From CAZOEL01 sp964578835 (GTDB lineage: Bacteria; Desulfobacterota; Syntrophobacteria; Syntrophobacterales; Syntrophobacteraceae), in the NCBI GenBank assembly GCA_964578835.1, contig CAZOEL010000015.1, positions 31,441 to 95,440 of the forward strand: a DNA stretch of 64,000 nucleotides, given 5' to 3'. Each line of letters begins with the position of its first letter. Position 1 is the first letter of the stretch. Of this stretch, positions 34,401-42,099 are shown piece after piece. The position numbers and the translations under genes were made by a program. The notes beneath the pieces were generated by a model, which was not told the DNA's origin, searched no databases, and was given only the letters and a program-made list of their open reading frames with translations.

Positions 34401-36838
34401 ATGGGGGACGGAAGGACAGGCCGGATTACCTCATTGACTTTGTTCCCAGATCCAGTTCACAAACGACGCATAACCTGATTATTTCCTCCCGCTCCAGCGA
34501 TGAGCTCCAGGCCATGCTGAAGCCGGTGCTGCTCGCACAAGGTCTGTCGGCGGACGGCGAACAATCTCTTCAAATTCTGGCGAACCTCAGGTCTCTTTCA
34601 GGGCAGCTTGCGCTCAAACTTATCTCCGCCCCAACGCAGCAGGCGGAAGCGCTTGGGCTGGCCCTCGCTCGGCTCTATCTCGAATATCAGGGAGCGTTGA
34701 GCAACCAAATCATTGTGCCTCTGGATGCACATACGGACCTTTACCGCTCGAATGGCGAGGCGGAAGATCTCGACGAAGCAACCAGCCTGCAGCGCACCGA
34801 TCTGGCTTTGTTCGACCTCAACCTGGCTTCGAGAACGATCACCTGCAATCTGGTCGAGGTGAAATGCTACTCGCAGGTGGGTGATTTTGGGGCTTTCAAC
34901 CATCTCAAAGAACGGATTTCTTCTCAAATCAACCAGAGCGAGCGCATCTTGCAGCGCCACTTCGATCCTGCTCTCAAAAAGCCGGATCGGCCAGACAGGC
35001 TGCTCAAGAGTAGAGAGCTGGCGCAGATCCTCCGGTTTTATCACGAGCGCTCACAACGCTATGGCATTTTTGACATGAATGCGGCACAGGAAGCCAGAGG
35101 CTTGCTGGAATCTATTGAACTGGGATACTCGCTTCAGTTCAGACGCTGCGCCCTGATTTTTGACTTTGCCAAGAACGGCGCCGAGGCTCCCGACAAGGAA
35201 GTCGGTATCGAATTCCATCGCATCGGCAAGGATCTGATCCATGCATTGCTGGAGAACTGCCGCAAGCCTGCGTCGGGTGAAACCGAGGAGAAACCCGCCG
35301 CGCGTCTTCTCAGCGAACAGCTCATTCCGGACGTGCCGAAACTGGAGTTGGCCTCCTTCATTGTTCCCAGACGTGAGAGATCGACTCGTTGGACCGTGGA
35401 TGAAGCTTGGGACGACAAGCCGGAGATGCTACCCTCAACTGATAAGAATGACTTCCCTCATATAGAAAAGGCAAACCAGCAGTCCGAACCAGTCGATCAA
35501 TCCCCCGAAGATTCAGCCTTTCCGGAAGTGGATGAGAAGGACGATGAGCCGGGCGTAGTGGGCGTAACGGAAAAGGTTTTAGAACCTGCGGAGGAAGAAT
35601 CTCGAGAACCAACGCTGGAGCCCAAGCCTGTTGCCGAGATCGGCTACGACATAATGCTTGGCGTAAACGGCGGTTCGCCCCAGTACGGATTGCTTGGGGA
35701 GGTCTCTGGCAGAAAGATCGCTCTTGATTTGAATCACACGCACACGATCAGTCTTTTCGGCGTCCAGGGCGGTGGGAAGAGCTATACTCTCGGGACGGTC
35801 ATCGAGATGGCCTCCATGCCGATCGATCACATCAACGTGCTGCCAAGTCCCCTTGCCACGGTGATTTTCCATTACAGCCCGACGCAAGACTATGCGCCCG
35901 AGTTCACTTCGATGATCCATGCCAACCCGGTGCAGGAGGAAATCCAGATTCTCCGCGAGCGCTACGCGGCCAACCCTGAAGCAATGAAGGATATATTGAT
36001 TCTGGCGCCTGCGAATAAAGTCGCTCAACGCAGAGTCGAATATCCCGAGATCGAAGTAAGGCCCATTGGTTTCTCCCCATCTGAGCTGAAGGCCGCTCAC
36101 TGGAAATTCCTGATGGGAGCGATCGGCAGCCAGAGCATGTACATGCGCCAGATCAATCTCATCCTGCGGGGGCTTAGAGAGAACCTGACCCTGGATGCAC
36201 TTCGAACCAGCATTGATAACTCGGGGATATCCGACCACTTGAAAGAATTGGCGCAGACACGTTTGCTGTTTGCCGGCGAATACATCCATGACCGTCAACG
36301 CCTTCAGGATCTCATTCGCCCGGGGCGCCTGATCATCGTGGATCTTCGCGACGAATATATCGAAAAGGATGAAGCGCTTGGGTTGTTCGTGGTGATGCTG
36401 CAGATATTCTCGGAAGCGACATTCAATGGGTGCTCCTTTAACAAACTTGTAGTCTTTGATGAAGCCCACAAATACATCGAAAACCCGGACCTTGTCGCAG
36501 GGTTGATCGAGGTCGTTCGGGAAATGCGCCACAAGGGAACCAGCATCATGGTCGCCTCCCAGGATCCCCCTTCAGTACCGGTATCGATAATTGAGTTGTC
36601 AAGCCAGATCATTCTGCACAAGTTCAACTCCCCGGCCTGGCTCAAGCACATCCAGAAAGCCAACGCCGCTCTGAACATGTTGACCCCGGAAAGAATGAGC
36701 CAACTCGGTCCGGGAGAAGCGTATGTCTGGTCAAGCAAGGCAAGCGATGATGGATTCACGAGGGGAGCAGTGAAGATACGATGTCGGCCGAGGGTAACCC
36801 GGCACGGCGGGAGTACGAAGACGGCGGTGGGAGGATAG
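31397..36838 (+). CDS. Very large HerA-type ATPase with nuclease-like motif (MAD8/DptH-like)
   Basis: An 1813-residue protein. The C-terminal ~380 residues are a HerA/FtsK-type ATPase: Walker A FGVQGGGKSYTLG near 1455-1465, Walker B KLVVFDEAHKY near 1685 and a sensor-like segment MVASQDPPSVP. Near residues 1133-1157 a PD-(D/E)xK-like pattern is visible: RTDLALFDLNLA then CNLVEVKCYS (D...ExK), so it may also cut DNA. The first ~1000 residues are mostly helical with no family I can name. DptH of the phosphorothioate-dependent system and MAD8 of MADS are similar large ATP-binding proteins. It overlaps the 560-residue gene by ATGA and is followed after four bases by a small gene. Confidence 0.82.
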   Translation: MSNAFTRLSRDKLNAEVAGLLCPRIEEILGDRGPGHCMRVTDLDSDIMESVCKELRRTREDGNIFILGSSNQENLPFRVTSTKLVELRNPDENGELRQPLLVFIPTSLRTSAEDSFGIATFEELAFITIYEDLVGLLLERLPASLVGHVRDLFGILSEEEWLFANDVSRVRYLLTALENGIDGETLGASLYELTLIPDFKLFADPGIVSGRIRRNLGSVRNLIVSHKSVRGRIADLGLSDKALESRLFTYFEKYDIQEPETWTSPIATEKSWWSISFDKWAFQEELSLDKVHLKVVETDLPVVQEGETDDQLSGLIGQQVLVPSERRRMNVVFDVTPHPDKVTGLDHFTVQVVSQAGGPVGKSKKVKTWTAKRTRATASLLKLNKIEFEEGWHFIRVLPWTADGDPIPLQVDSSSESTMRSYESEPFYVMPGGNIEEEPPQRAIPIEQSIEHARFRLQFTALGDERDPDEIAVSGVAWAEGRRSKKTSRQETLLAKFGREGAVQILVSRMLKTIEQRILAEPKHPVGWRMQINLDTPEPPSRVGLTLPSSTAMASFLAAREELFKAVRRDSAELIMQGLSFQDVQKESLTYAEAYLDLVRSLLRQAETTSGAERQQHLQSLRNVLAVDSIHVIQTDFRGKHREAVLVSPTHPLRALWLSSWVRLGRDWIEKIKSGGKEHIPHVRSTLLDGLVPSAFPVGIPVEDGRIFTLVDNMNAFWALYAPTTEENSRGLMAEICSALGLAEPSTAGADISGKVIADKIERYLSQHPYVRELSLNVFNPGAASVIADTLLSLQQKREHADLRYDIRLFSSDPDSPVLGEALESMVRPGSTVNEAADAFAASTGSHLFSKLKLAKHSLSEFHVDVKRFSAHISILLDVFPAEELSIAEKPQGIIPLYGLVQDFDTEFFDDDSGTLWNKRPVVGRSLTADSQAACFGLLSSLSRRLCFATSAVAASGASFKAVPVVTLGLNVAQRELIYEIHQISDWVFTIDRNMGIEFFDHGGRKDRPDYLIDFVPRSSSQTTHNLIISSRSSDELQAMLKPVLLAQGLSADGEQSLQILANLRSLSGQLALKLISAPTQQAEALGLALARLYLEYQGALSNQIIVPLDAHTDLYRSNGEAEDLDEATSLQRTDLALFDLNLASRTITCNLVEVKCYSQVGDFGAFNHLKERISSQINQSERILQRHFDPALKKPDRPDRLLKSRELAQILRFYHERSQRYGIFDMNAAQEARGLLESIELGYSLQFRRCALIFDFAKNGAEAPDKEVGIEFHRIGKDLIHALLENCRKPASGETEEKPAARLLSEQLIPDVPKLELASFIVPRRERSTRWTVDEAWDDKPEMLPSTDKNDFPHIEKANQQSEPVDQSPEDSAFPEVDEKDDEPGVVGVTEKVLEPAEEESREPTLEPKPVAEIGYDIMLGVNGGSPQYGLLGEVSGRKIALDLNHTHTISLFGVQGGGKSYTLGTVIEMASMPIDHINVLPSPLATVIFHYSPTQDYAPEFTSMIHANPVQEEIQILRERYAANPEAMKDILILAPANKVAQRRVEYPEIEVRPIGFSPSELKAAHWKFLMGAIGSQSMYMRQINLILRGLRENLTLDALRTSIDNSGISDHLKELAQTRLLFAGEYIHDRQRLQDLIRPGRLIIVDLRDEYIEKDEALGLFVVMLQIFSEATFNGCSFNKLVVFDEAHKYIENPDLVAGLIEVVREMRHKGTSIMVASQDPPSVPVSIIELSSQIILHKFNSPAWLKHIQKANAALNMLTPERMSQLGPGEAYVWSSKASDDGFTRGAVKIRCRPRVTRHGGSTKTAVGG

Positions 36839-36842
36839 TTCC

Positions 36843-37328
36843 ATGAGCCATCAAGACATCGATTTAACAAAGCCATGGAGATTAATTGACTTATCACCAA
36901 GTCAGGGTTCGAGCATTGAAAAGGACTATGATCTCGATCCTAATGCCCACTACATAGACCTAAGCGGTGCTATTGAGGAGGCGCCTCAATACCCATACTG
37001 TGGCTGCGGTACCTGGGAGGAACACCGGTGCGATCACGTAGTGTTGGAATTTTTCGAAGTTGATATGGGTGATGCTGGGCGCCCAAACGACCCTCCTGAA
37101 ATCAAGCATACACTTTGGAGCGCTTATAACACGATCACCTTCTTCTCCGATCACATTATGTCCGTCTCCAATGAGGTGGAGATCTCCAAGCTTTACAAAC
37201 AAGAAGAGTGGGATGCAAATACCAAAAAGGAGATGGAAAAGCGGCTCAGAAGGATATGGTTTGGCGATGCGGCTACACTAAAGGTGAAGGCGTACAGCGC
37301 TGCTGTAGGTTTCCAGAAAGCTTCATGA
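36843..37328 (+). CDS. Unknown 161-residue protein at the end of the MADS-like cluster
   Basis: The ATG is four bases after the large ATPase stop with GGGAGGATAG as ribosome site, so it is probably the last gene of that operon. It is soluble, acidic overall, with a Cys/His group YPYCGCGTWEEHRCDHVV (residues about 50-66) that could bind a metal, and a Trp/Phe-rich middle. No family is recognised, and I do not know it as a part of MADS or Zorya. It could be an immunity or regulatory protein of the cluster, or unrelated cargo. Confidence 0.7.
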   Translation: MSHQDIDLTKPWRLIDLSPSQGSSIEKDYDLDPNAHYIDLSGAIEEAPQYPYCGCGTWEEHRCDHVVLEFFEVDMGDAGRPNDPPEIKHTLWSAYNTITFFSDHIMSVSNEVEISKLYKQEEWDANTKKEMEKRLRRIWFGDAATLKVKAYSAAVGFQKAS

Positions 37329-37483
37329 GGTTTCTCGGCTTCCTAGGAAGCTGATATTTTGACGCTGCCGCAGAAAGCCCAATTGTGATTCAGGAACGGC
37401 GTAGAGGAGGCACATGAAACAGCGCCGGCCTTTTCTTTTTGTTTTTGGCGCGTTCGATTTTTTCTGAAATGAGGTAGATCCCG

Positions 37484-39928
37484 ATGCAATACCTTTCAGT
37501 AACGGAGCTGGGTCAGTGGTTTAGCCGCTATGCGATGCAGCTGTTCCCCTGGTTCAAGAACGAGTCGTTTGCACCCGGTCTTGCTGTGCTCATTATCATT
37601 CTGGCGGGACTCATAACAGCCAAGTTCCTGGCCTTTCGTTTTTTGCCGGCATGGATTCAACTCTGGAGCTGCGCCAAGCGTCTAAAGGGATATGAGAATG
37701 CTGAAGCATTCGCTAAAGGATTCAGCGAATTTGAGGACTACGTAACCAGAAGGGTCAAAATAGTTCGCCACGGATGGAGGAAGTTTGGCGAAACTATTAT
37801 TCCTCCGGGCGAGGGTGAAAGCCGTCCCGTATGGATCACTGTGCGGCCGTCCATTTTCCTGAATATGGCTGATGCCGAACAGTCCATCGGGCTGAAACGT
37901 TTCCTGGGTTGGGCAAACATCTTTGTCGGCGTAGGGCTCCTGCTGACATTTTTAGGGCTTGTTGCCGCTCTCTTTTTCGCCGCGTCGGCCATACGAGATT
38001 CCGTCGGGACGGGAAGGGATACTCAGCAGGCCATGCAGCAGGCTCTGGTGCAACTTCTGAACACGGCTACGTTCAAATTTTGGACATCCATCGCCGGTCT
38101 TGGTTGCTCCATAGCCATAACGCTCCTTCACAAATATCTGTCTCTTCGGATTGGCAAGCTCTTTGGCGTCATCTGTAAACGGATCGAGGAACTGACCCAG
38201 ACGGTGACGCCCGAGTGGATTGCACACCGCCAATACGAAGTCCTTAAGGAACAATCCAACCAACTTCGGAACTTCAACGATCAACTTGCTTTTACGCTTG
38301 GGCAGGCGCTGGAGAGGGCCATTCAACAGGCGATGCCCAACCTGATGGCTACTGCAATGTCCCCAGTGGTGGAGCGGTTGGATCATCTACAGCAGAGCAA
38401 TGGACCGGCCTTCGAAGACGCCCTGAGCAAAGCGATGCCGCCCGTTATGGAAAGTGCAATCACCCCTTTGGCGGAGAGGATCGGCAACATGGCCGAGAAT
38501 ATCAGCGCCATGAACCAGTCTGCTCTGCACTCATTGACGGAAGAGTTCGGCAATGTGGTGACCGCAAGCGCGGGGACCGAGCTCAAGGAGCTTAGCGTCG
38601 CCTTGGGGCAGGTGAGAGAGAGCCTTACAGCTGTTTCTCAACATGTAGCAGGAAGTGGGGATGCGATGTCGAACCAGCTTGCGGGGGCAACCGGGGAGCT
38701 TCGCTCAGTGATGAGCACTCTGGTGGAGAAGATCGGCCAGTTGTCTCAAGGTGTGGAGTCAGATCTTTCTCGCACTCAGGAGGCGCTCCAGTCGCAGCTG
38801 GATTCGGTGGGGCAGAACCTCAACGCGTTGGCAAATGGCATCAAAGCTTCCATTGCGGACATGGGAGGGCAACTCACAACCACATCGCATCAGGCGGCAG
38901 CCGCCTTCAACGAGCAGATCGCAGCGGCAGTGACGCGAATAGAAGCGGCCGCGGAGAGCGGGGCCGCTTCCCTCGATGCTTTGGTTGGAAGTCTTCGCAA
39001 TGCGGCGCAGGATACGACCGGATCCTTGGCGGCCGAGACCGCAGGAACAGTCCGGGCCATGCAACAGGCGGTCGAACGCATGAGCGCGTCCATGGACGAT
39101 GCGACCCGGCAGATGAAGTCCGGAGCATCTGAAGCATCCGGGATGTTAACTTCCCGCCTTCTGGAAACCATGCTCGAGATCCGTAAATCAACTCAAGAGA
39201 ACGCCCTGCAGATTAAGGACGCGATTGAAGGGATCATCAGCGCCGGCAGTACGGCTCGCGAAGATGTAGACCAGGCAGTAAAAATAGTGAGCGCTCGCCT
39301 GGATGAGCAAGGACAAGAAGCCGCCACAGAGTTGGTTGCTGGGGCTAACGCTGTGATCCAACGTCTTTCCGCCACTGTTGGCGGCTTGAATGCGGGCGTG
39401 AACGGGATGGTTGTTCAAATGGCGGATATCGAGACCAGACTCGCCAGCCACGCAATCTCTTTTCAGAGACTGGACGACTCGGTGAAGTCTACAGTGACCG
39501 CATTGTCGGGCACAGCCACATCGCTCACGGACGCAACGATACCACTCGGCCAAACGCAGCAGGGGCTTTCCCGCGTTGCCGAGTTTCTTCGGCAATCTGT
39601 AGAGCGGGTCTTCGAGAGGATGCAATCCATTCAGGAAGAGCTTGGACGTCTGTCGACTCAAACGAACGTTACACTGGAGAAGCTTCAAAGCGTCTGGGCG
39701 CAGTATGAAAGACGCTTCGAGGATGTGGATGAAAGCCTTGGAAAAACCGTCGAAACCATCATCAACAATCTAAAGGGAAATGCATCGAGTTTCACCGAAT
39801 ATGTGAAACAGGTGGACAGCAATCTTGCGTCCACAGTCGAGCAGCTTGCGGGAAACATCCAGGAACTGGCCTATGCAGCTGAGGAATTTCGAAAAGCCAA
39901 TGAAGCATTGAGGCAAACCGCTCGCTAG
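37484..39928 (+). CDS. zorA: Zorya ZorA (MotA/ExbB-like motor ring with long tail)
   Basis: An 814-residue inner-membrane protein. Hydrophobic segments lie at about 30-51, 141-170 and 197-216. The last two belong to the MotA/TolQ/ExbB-type core (LGWANIFVGVGLLLTFLGLVAAL; FKFWTSIAGLGCSIAITLLH). From about 240 to the end the chain is heptad-rich, Ala/Gln/Ser-rich coiled coil, the long cytoplasmic tail known for ZorA. In Zorya, ZorA and ZorB form an ion-driven rotary complex that senses phage entry and recruits the ZorC/ZorD effectors. It starts 155 bases after the preceding gene with AATGAGGTAG as ribosome site, so the Zorya genes may have their own promoter. It is slightly longer than well-known ZorA proteins. 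Confidence 0.93.
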   Translation: MQYLSVTELGQWFSRYAMQLFPWFKNESFAPGLAVLIIILAGLITAKFLAFRFLPAWIQLWSCAKRLKGYENAEAFAKGFSEFEDYVTRRVKIVRHGWRKFGETIIPPGEGESRPVWITVRPSIFLNMADAEQSIGLKRFLGWANIFVGVGLLLTFLGLVAALFFAASAIRDSVGTGRDTQQAMQQALVQLLNTATFKFWTSIAGLGCSIAITLLHKYLSLRIGKLFGVICKRIEELTQTVTPEWIAHRQYEVLKEQSNQLRNFNDQLAFTLGQALERAIQQAMPNLMATAMSPVVERLDHLQQSNGPAFEDALSKAMPPVMESAITPLAERIGNMAENISAMNQSALHSLTEEFGNVVTASAGTELKELSVALGQVRESLTAVSQHVAGSGDAMSNQLAGATGELRSVMSTLVEKIGQLSQGVESDLSRTQEALQSQLDSVGQNLNALANGIKASIADMGGQLTTTSHQAAAAFNEQIAAAVTRIEAAAESGAASLDALVGSLRNAAQDTTGSLAAETAGTVRAMQQAVERMSASMDDATRQMKSGASEASGMLTSRLLETMLEIRKSTQENALQIKDAIEGIISAGSTAREDVDQAVKIVSARLDEQGQEAATELVAGANAVIQRLSATVGGLNAGVNGMVVQMADIETRLASHAISFQRLDDSVKSTVTALSGTATSLTDATIPLGQTQQGLSRVAEFLRQSVERVFERMQSIQEELGRLSTQTNVTLEKLQSVWAQYERRFEDVDESLGKTVETIINNLKGNASSFTEYVKQVDSNLASTVEQLAGNIQELAYAAEEFRKANEALRQTAR

Positions 39929-39943
39929 GGAGGACCGGTTCTT

Positions 39944-40690
39944 ATGGCGATTACGAAACAGACCCAGGCACAAACGGACCATGAGGAGGGCTATTTCGTC
40001 TCCATGACAGACATGATGGTTGGAATGCTCTTCCTTTTCATCATCATGCTAATGTTTTTCGCTTTGAAGTTCAATGAAGCGGCCGTGGAACATAACGAAA
40101 CCGTCCAGGATCTTCTTGGGTCGGACAAGACGCGGGGAGAGATACTTACCGAGATTCAAAGGTCAATGGAAATGCAGGGTGTGGCAGTCAGGATTGACGA
40201 AGAAAACGGAATTCTACGCCTCCCTGAAAGTATTCTATTCGACCGGAACAAGTCCGAACTGACGTATCAAGGCATGACTGCTCTGCAGAAGCTGGCTGCT
40301 TCGCTGGAGCAAACGCTCCGATGCTATGCTTTTCTTCCCGGGATGGAGCGTCCATATGATTGTGCTGCTTCTATCCATAGCATAGAGTCCATTTTCGTTG
40401 AAGGACATACGGATAGCGACGGCGACGCGGACCTTAACTGGCGTCTGTCTATGGAGCGAGCCCTCCGCACTTACCAGGCGCTCACCGGTGTCCAAGCCGT
40501 CCTTGCCCAACTGTTGAACCGAGATGGGAAGCCCATCCTGAGCATTTCAGGATACGGAAAGCAACGCCCGGCTTTTCCGAACGACACGGATGATTCAAAA
40601 CGCCTCAACCGGCGCATAGATTTACGCTTCATCATGGCGCCGCCGAAGGCGCAACAATCTGTGCCTGCAGGGCTTGAGGTTTCGCCATGA
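39944..40690 (+). CDS. zorB: Zorya ZorB (MotB/OmpA-like stator)
   Basis: A 248-residue partner of ZorA. One transmembrane helix (about 21-41) begins TDMMVGMLFLFIIMLM; Asp23 is the expected ion-binding residue. The C-terminal OmpA domain has SILFDRNKSELT, VEGHTDSDGDADLNWRLSMERA and SGYGKQRPA...RRIDLRF, the peptidoglycan-binding signature that anchors the stator. The gene starts 15 bases after zorA and overlaps zorC by ATGA. All expected parts are present, so it should be functional. Confidence 0.94.
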   Translation: MAITKQTQAQTDHEEGYFVSMTDMMVGMLFLFIIMLMFFALKFNEAAVEHNETVQDLLGSDKTRGEILTEIQRSMEMQGVAVRIDEENGILRLPESILFDRNKSELTYQGMTALQKLAASLEQTLRCYAFLPGMERPYDCAASIHSIESIFVEGHTDSDGDADLNWRLSMERALRTYQALTGVQAVLAQLLNRDGKPILSISGYGKQRPAFPNDTDDSKRLNRRIDLRFIMAPPKAQQSVPAGLEVSP

Positions 40691-42081
40691 GCATCAAGGA
40701 CGTTATCGAGTGGGTTGGTAGTCGAACCGTTGTGCCCAGTCCAGCACTCCCACAACAGCCCCGCATGGCTAAAATGAGAGAGATCGTAGAAGAACGTCTC
40801 GACGCTGTATACGCGAAAGCTTCAGGCCTTGATCTGGAAGAATTGCATAATCGTATCCGCGGAGCCCTAGCAGCCGGCAAGTTAGGTTCCCTCTCCAACG
40901 CGGAATGGCGGTATGTCCCCTTGTGCCTTCTGATGGGCGCTCCTCGCTTGATCGAGGAAACAAGATTCATGGAGGCTTATGTCCGCCGTCTACAGCAACA
41001 GACGAATCGACTGACCATCAGGCATCTCATAAGGTTTTACTTGAACCATTTCGACCCCGGCGTTTCCGGTATTCGCCTCATTGGGAAGTTCCTGGCGGAA
41101 GGTGTGAAACAGTGGGGTAAAGAGTGGAGCGACCGCCACTATAAGGTTGGTCTCTTCGACCCTGACATGGCTCCCCTGCGGTTGGGTTACAAAGCTCTGC
41201 AGGCCGAAGAGCCGCCCATCAATTTTCTTTCCGGGATGGGGTTCGATCGATCTCTATCCTCTGCGCGGCTTGCCGGGTATGCTTTCCTCGAAGCGTTGAA
41301 GAAGCTTTACGCTGAATTGTTAACAAATCCCTCGATGCCTTGGATCCAGAGGGTGGCGGCGTGGGGAATGGACGAAAACAAGCAGTTTCGCTACGGGAAT
41401 ATACCGGGTGCGCGTGGAAAGCTGGCCGAGGCGCTTCTGCTCCCCTGGGAGAAAAGGGACCCACCGCAAGAGGTAAAAGATTTTACTGAACGATTCATCC
41501 TCGCGCACTACAAGGACTTACGCATCAATCATGCAAGGTGGAATGATGTGAGTGAAGATGCCAGGCGCATCATGCGACGCTGGCTGACCAAGGCTTCGCT
41601 GGACTGGTTTCTGAACGTGGTTGACGAAACCGCCACAGATGAAGATTCCAGGCGGATGTGGCCGGCTCGTCGAAAGTTTTGGGGGGCATACTACACACGT
41701 GGTTATATGCAGGAAGCATGGGTTGTCTTTGGACGGGCAGGAAGTGAACATGCCCGCAGGCTATCGACGAAGAGCAGGGAAGATGCTGCGAGTTTTATGA
41801 GTTTTGGCAGGATCCAGGGCGGAGCGAGAAGTAACCATGCTGTCCTGCTCATGCGCATTGGAGATCTAACGATAGCGGACTGGAACTTCATGGGTAAATG
41901 CCACATATGGCTGGGTGACAACCCCAAGGCGCCGGATCTGTATCGTACCGAGTACGATCGCTTTGATTTGTCCAAGAACTCGGATTTTCAGCAAGTCCAC
42001 TTAGGTGTCTGGCAAGTATATGTGTATGATTTTGTCCTGAAGCATACCCAGGCTTTCATGCACAGGCCCGAATACGTCTGA
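40687..42081 (+). CDS. zorC: Zorya ZorC (EH-signature protein)
   Basis: A 464-residue soluble protein between zorB and zorD. It fits ZorC by place, size and the C-terminal region RSNHAVLLMRIGDLTIADWNFMGKCHIWL, which I take as part of the EH_Signature domain named for conserved Glu and His. There are no membrane segments or Walker motifs. ZorC is thought to bind DNA and act with ZorD near the ZorAB complex. The presence of ZorC, and no HNH nuclease ZorE, makes this a type I Zorya. Its start overlaps the zorB stop. Confidence 0.88.
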   Translation: MSIKDVIEWVGSRTVVPSPALPQQPRMAKMREIVEERLDAVYAKASGLDLEELHNRIRGALAAGKLGSLSNAEWRYVPLCLLMGAPRLIEETRFMEAYVRRLQQQTNRLTIRHLIRFYLNHFDPGVSGIRLIGKFLAEGVKQWGKEWSDRHYKVGLFDPDMAPLRLGYKALQAEEPPINFLSGMGFDRSLSSARLAGYAFLEALKKLYAELLTNPSMPWIQRVAAWGMDENKQFRYGNIPGARGKLAEALLLPWEKRDPPQEVKDFTERFILAHYKDLRINHARWNDVSEDARRIMRRWLTKASLDWFLNVVDETATDEDSRRMWPARRKFWGAYYTRGYMQEAWVVFGRAGSEHARRLSTKSREDAASFMSFGRIQGGARSNHAVLLMRIGDLTIADWNFMGKCHIWLGDNPKAPDLYRTEYDRFDLSKNSDFQQVHLGVWQVYVYDFVLKHTQAFMHRPEYV

Positions 42082-42099
42082 AAAAGGATTGGGCATAGA

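Noticed and set aside
25577..36838. BREX type 2 (PglW-based) or Dpt phosphorothioate system
   Set aside because: PglW-like and DptH-like features occur, but PglX, PglY, PglZ, and all Dnd genes are absent from the window.
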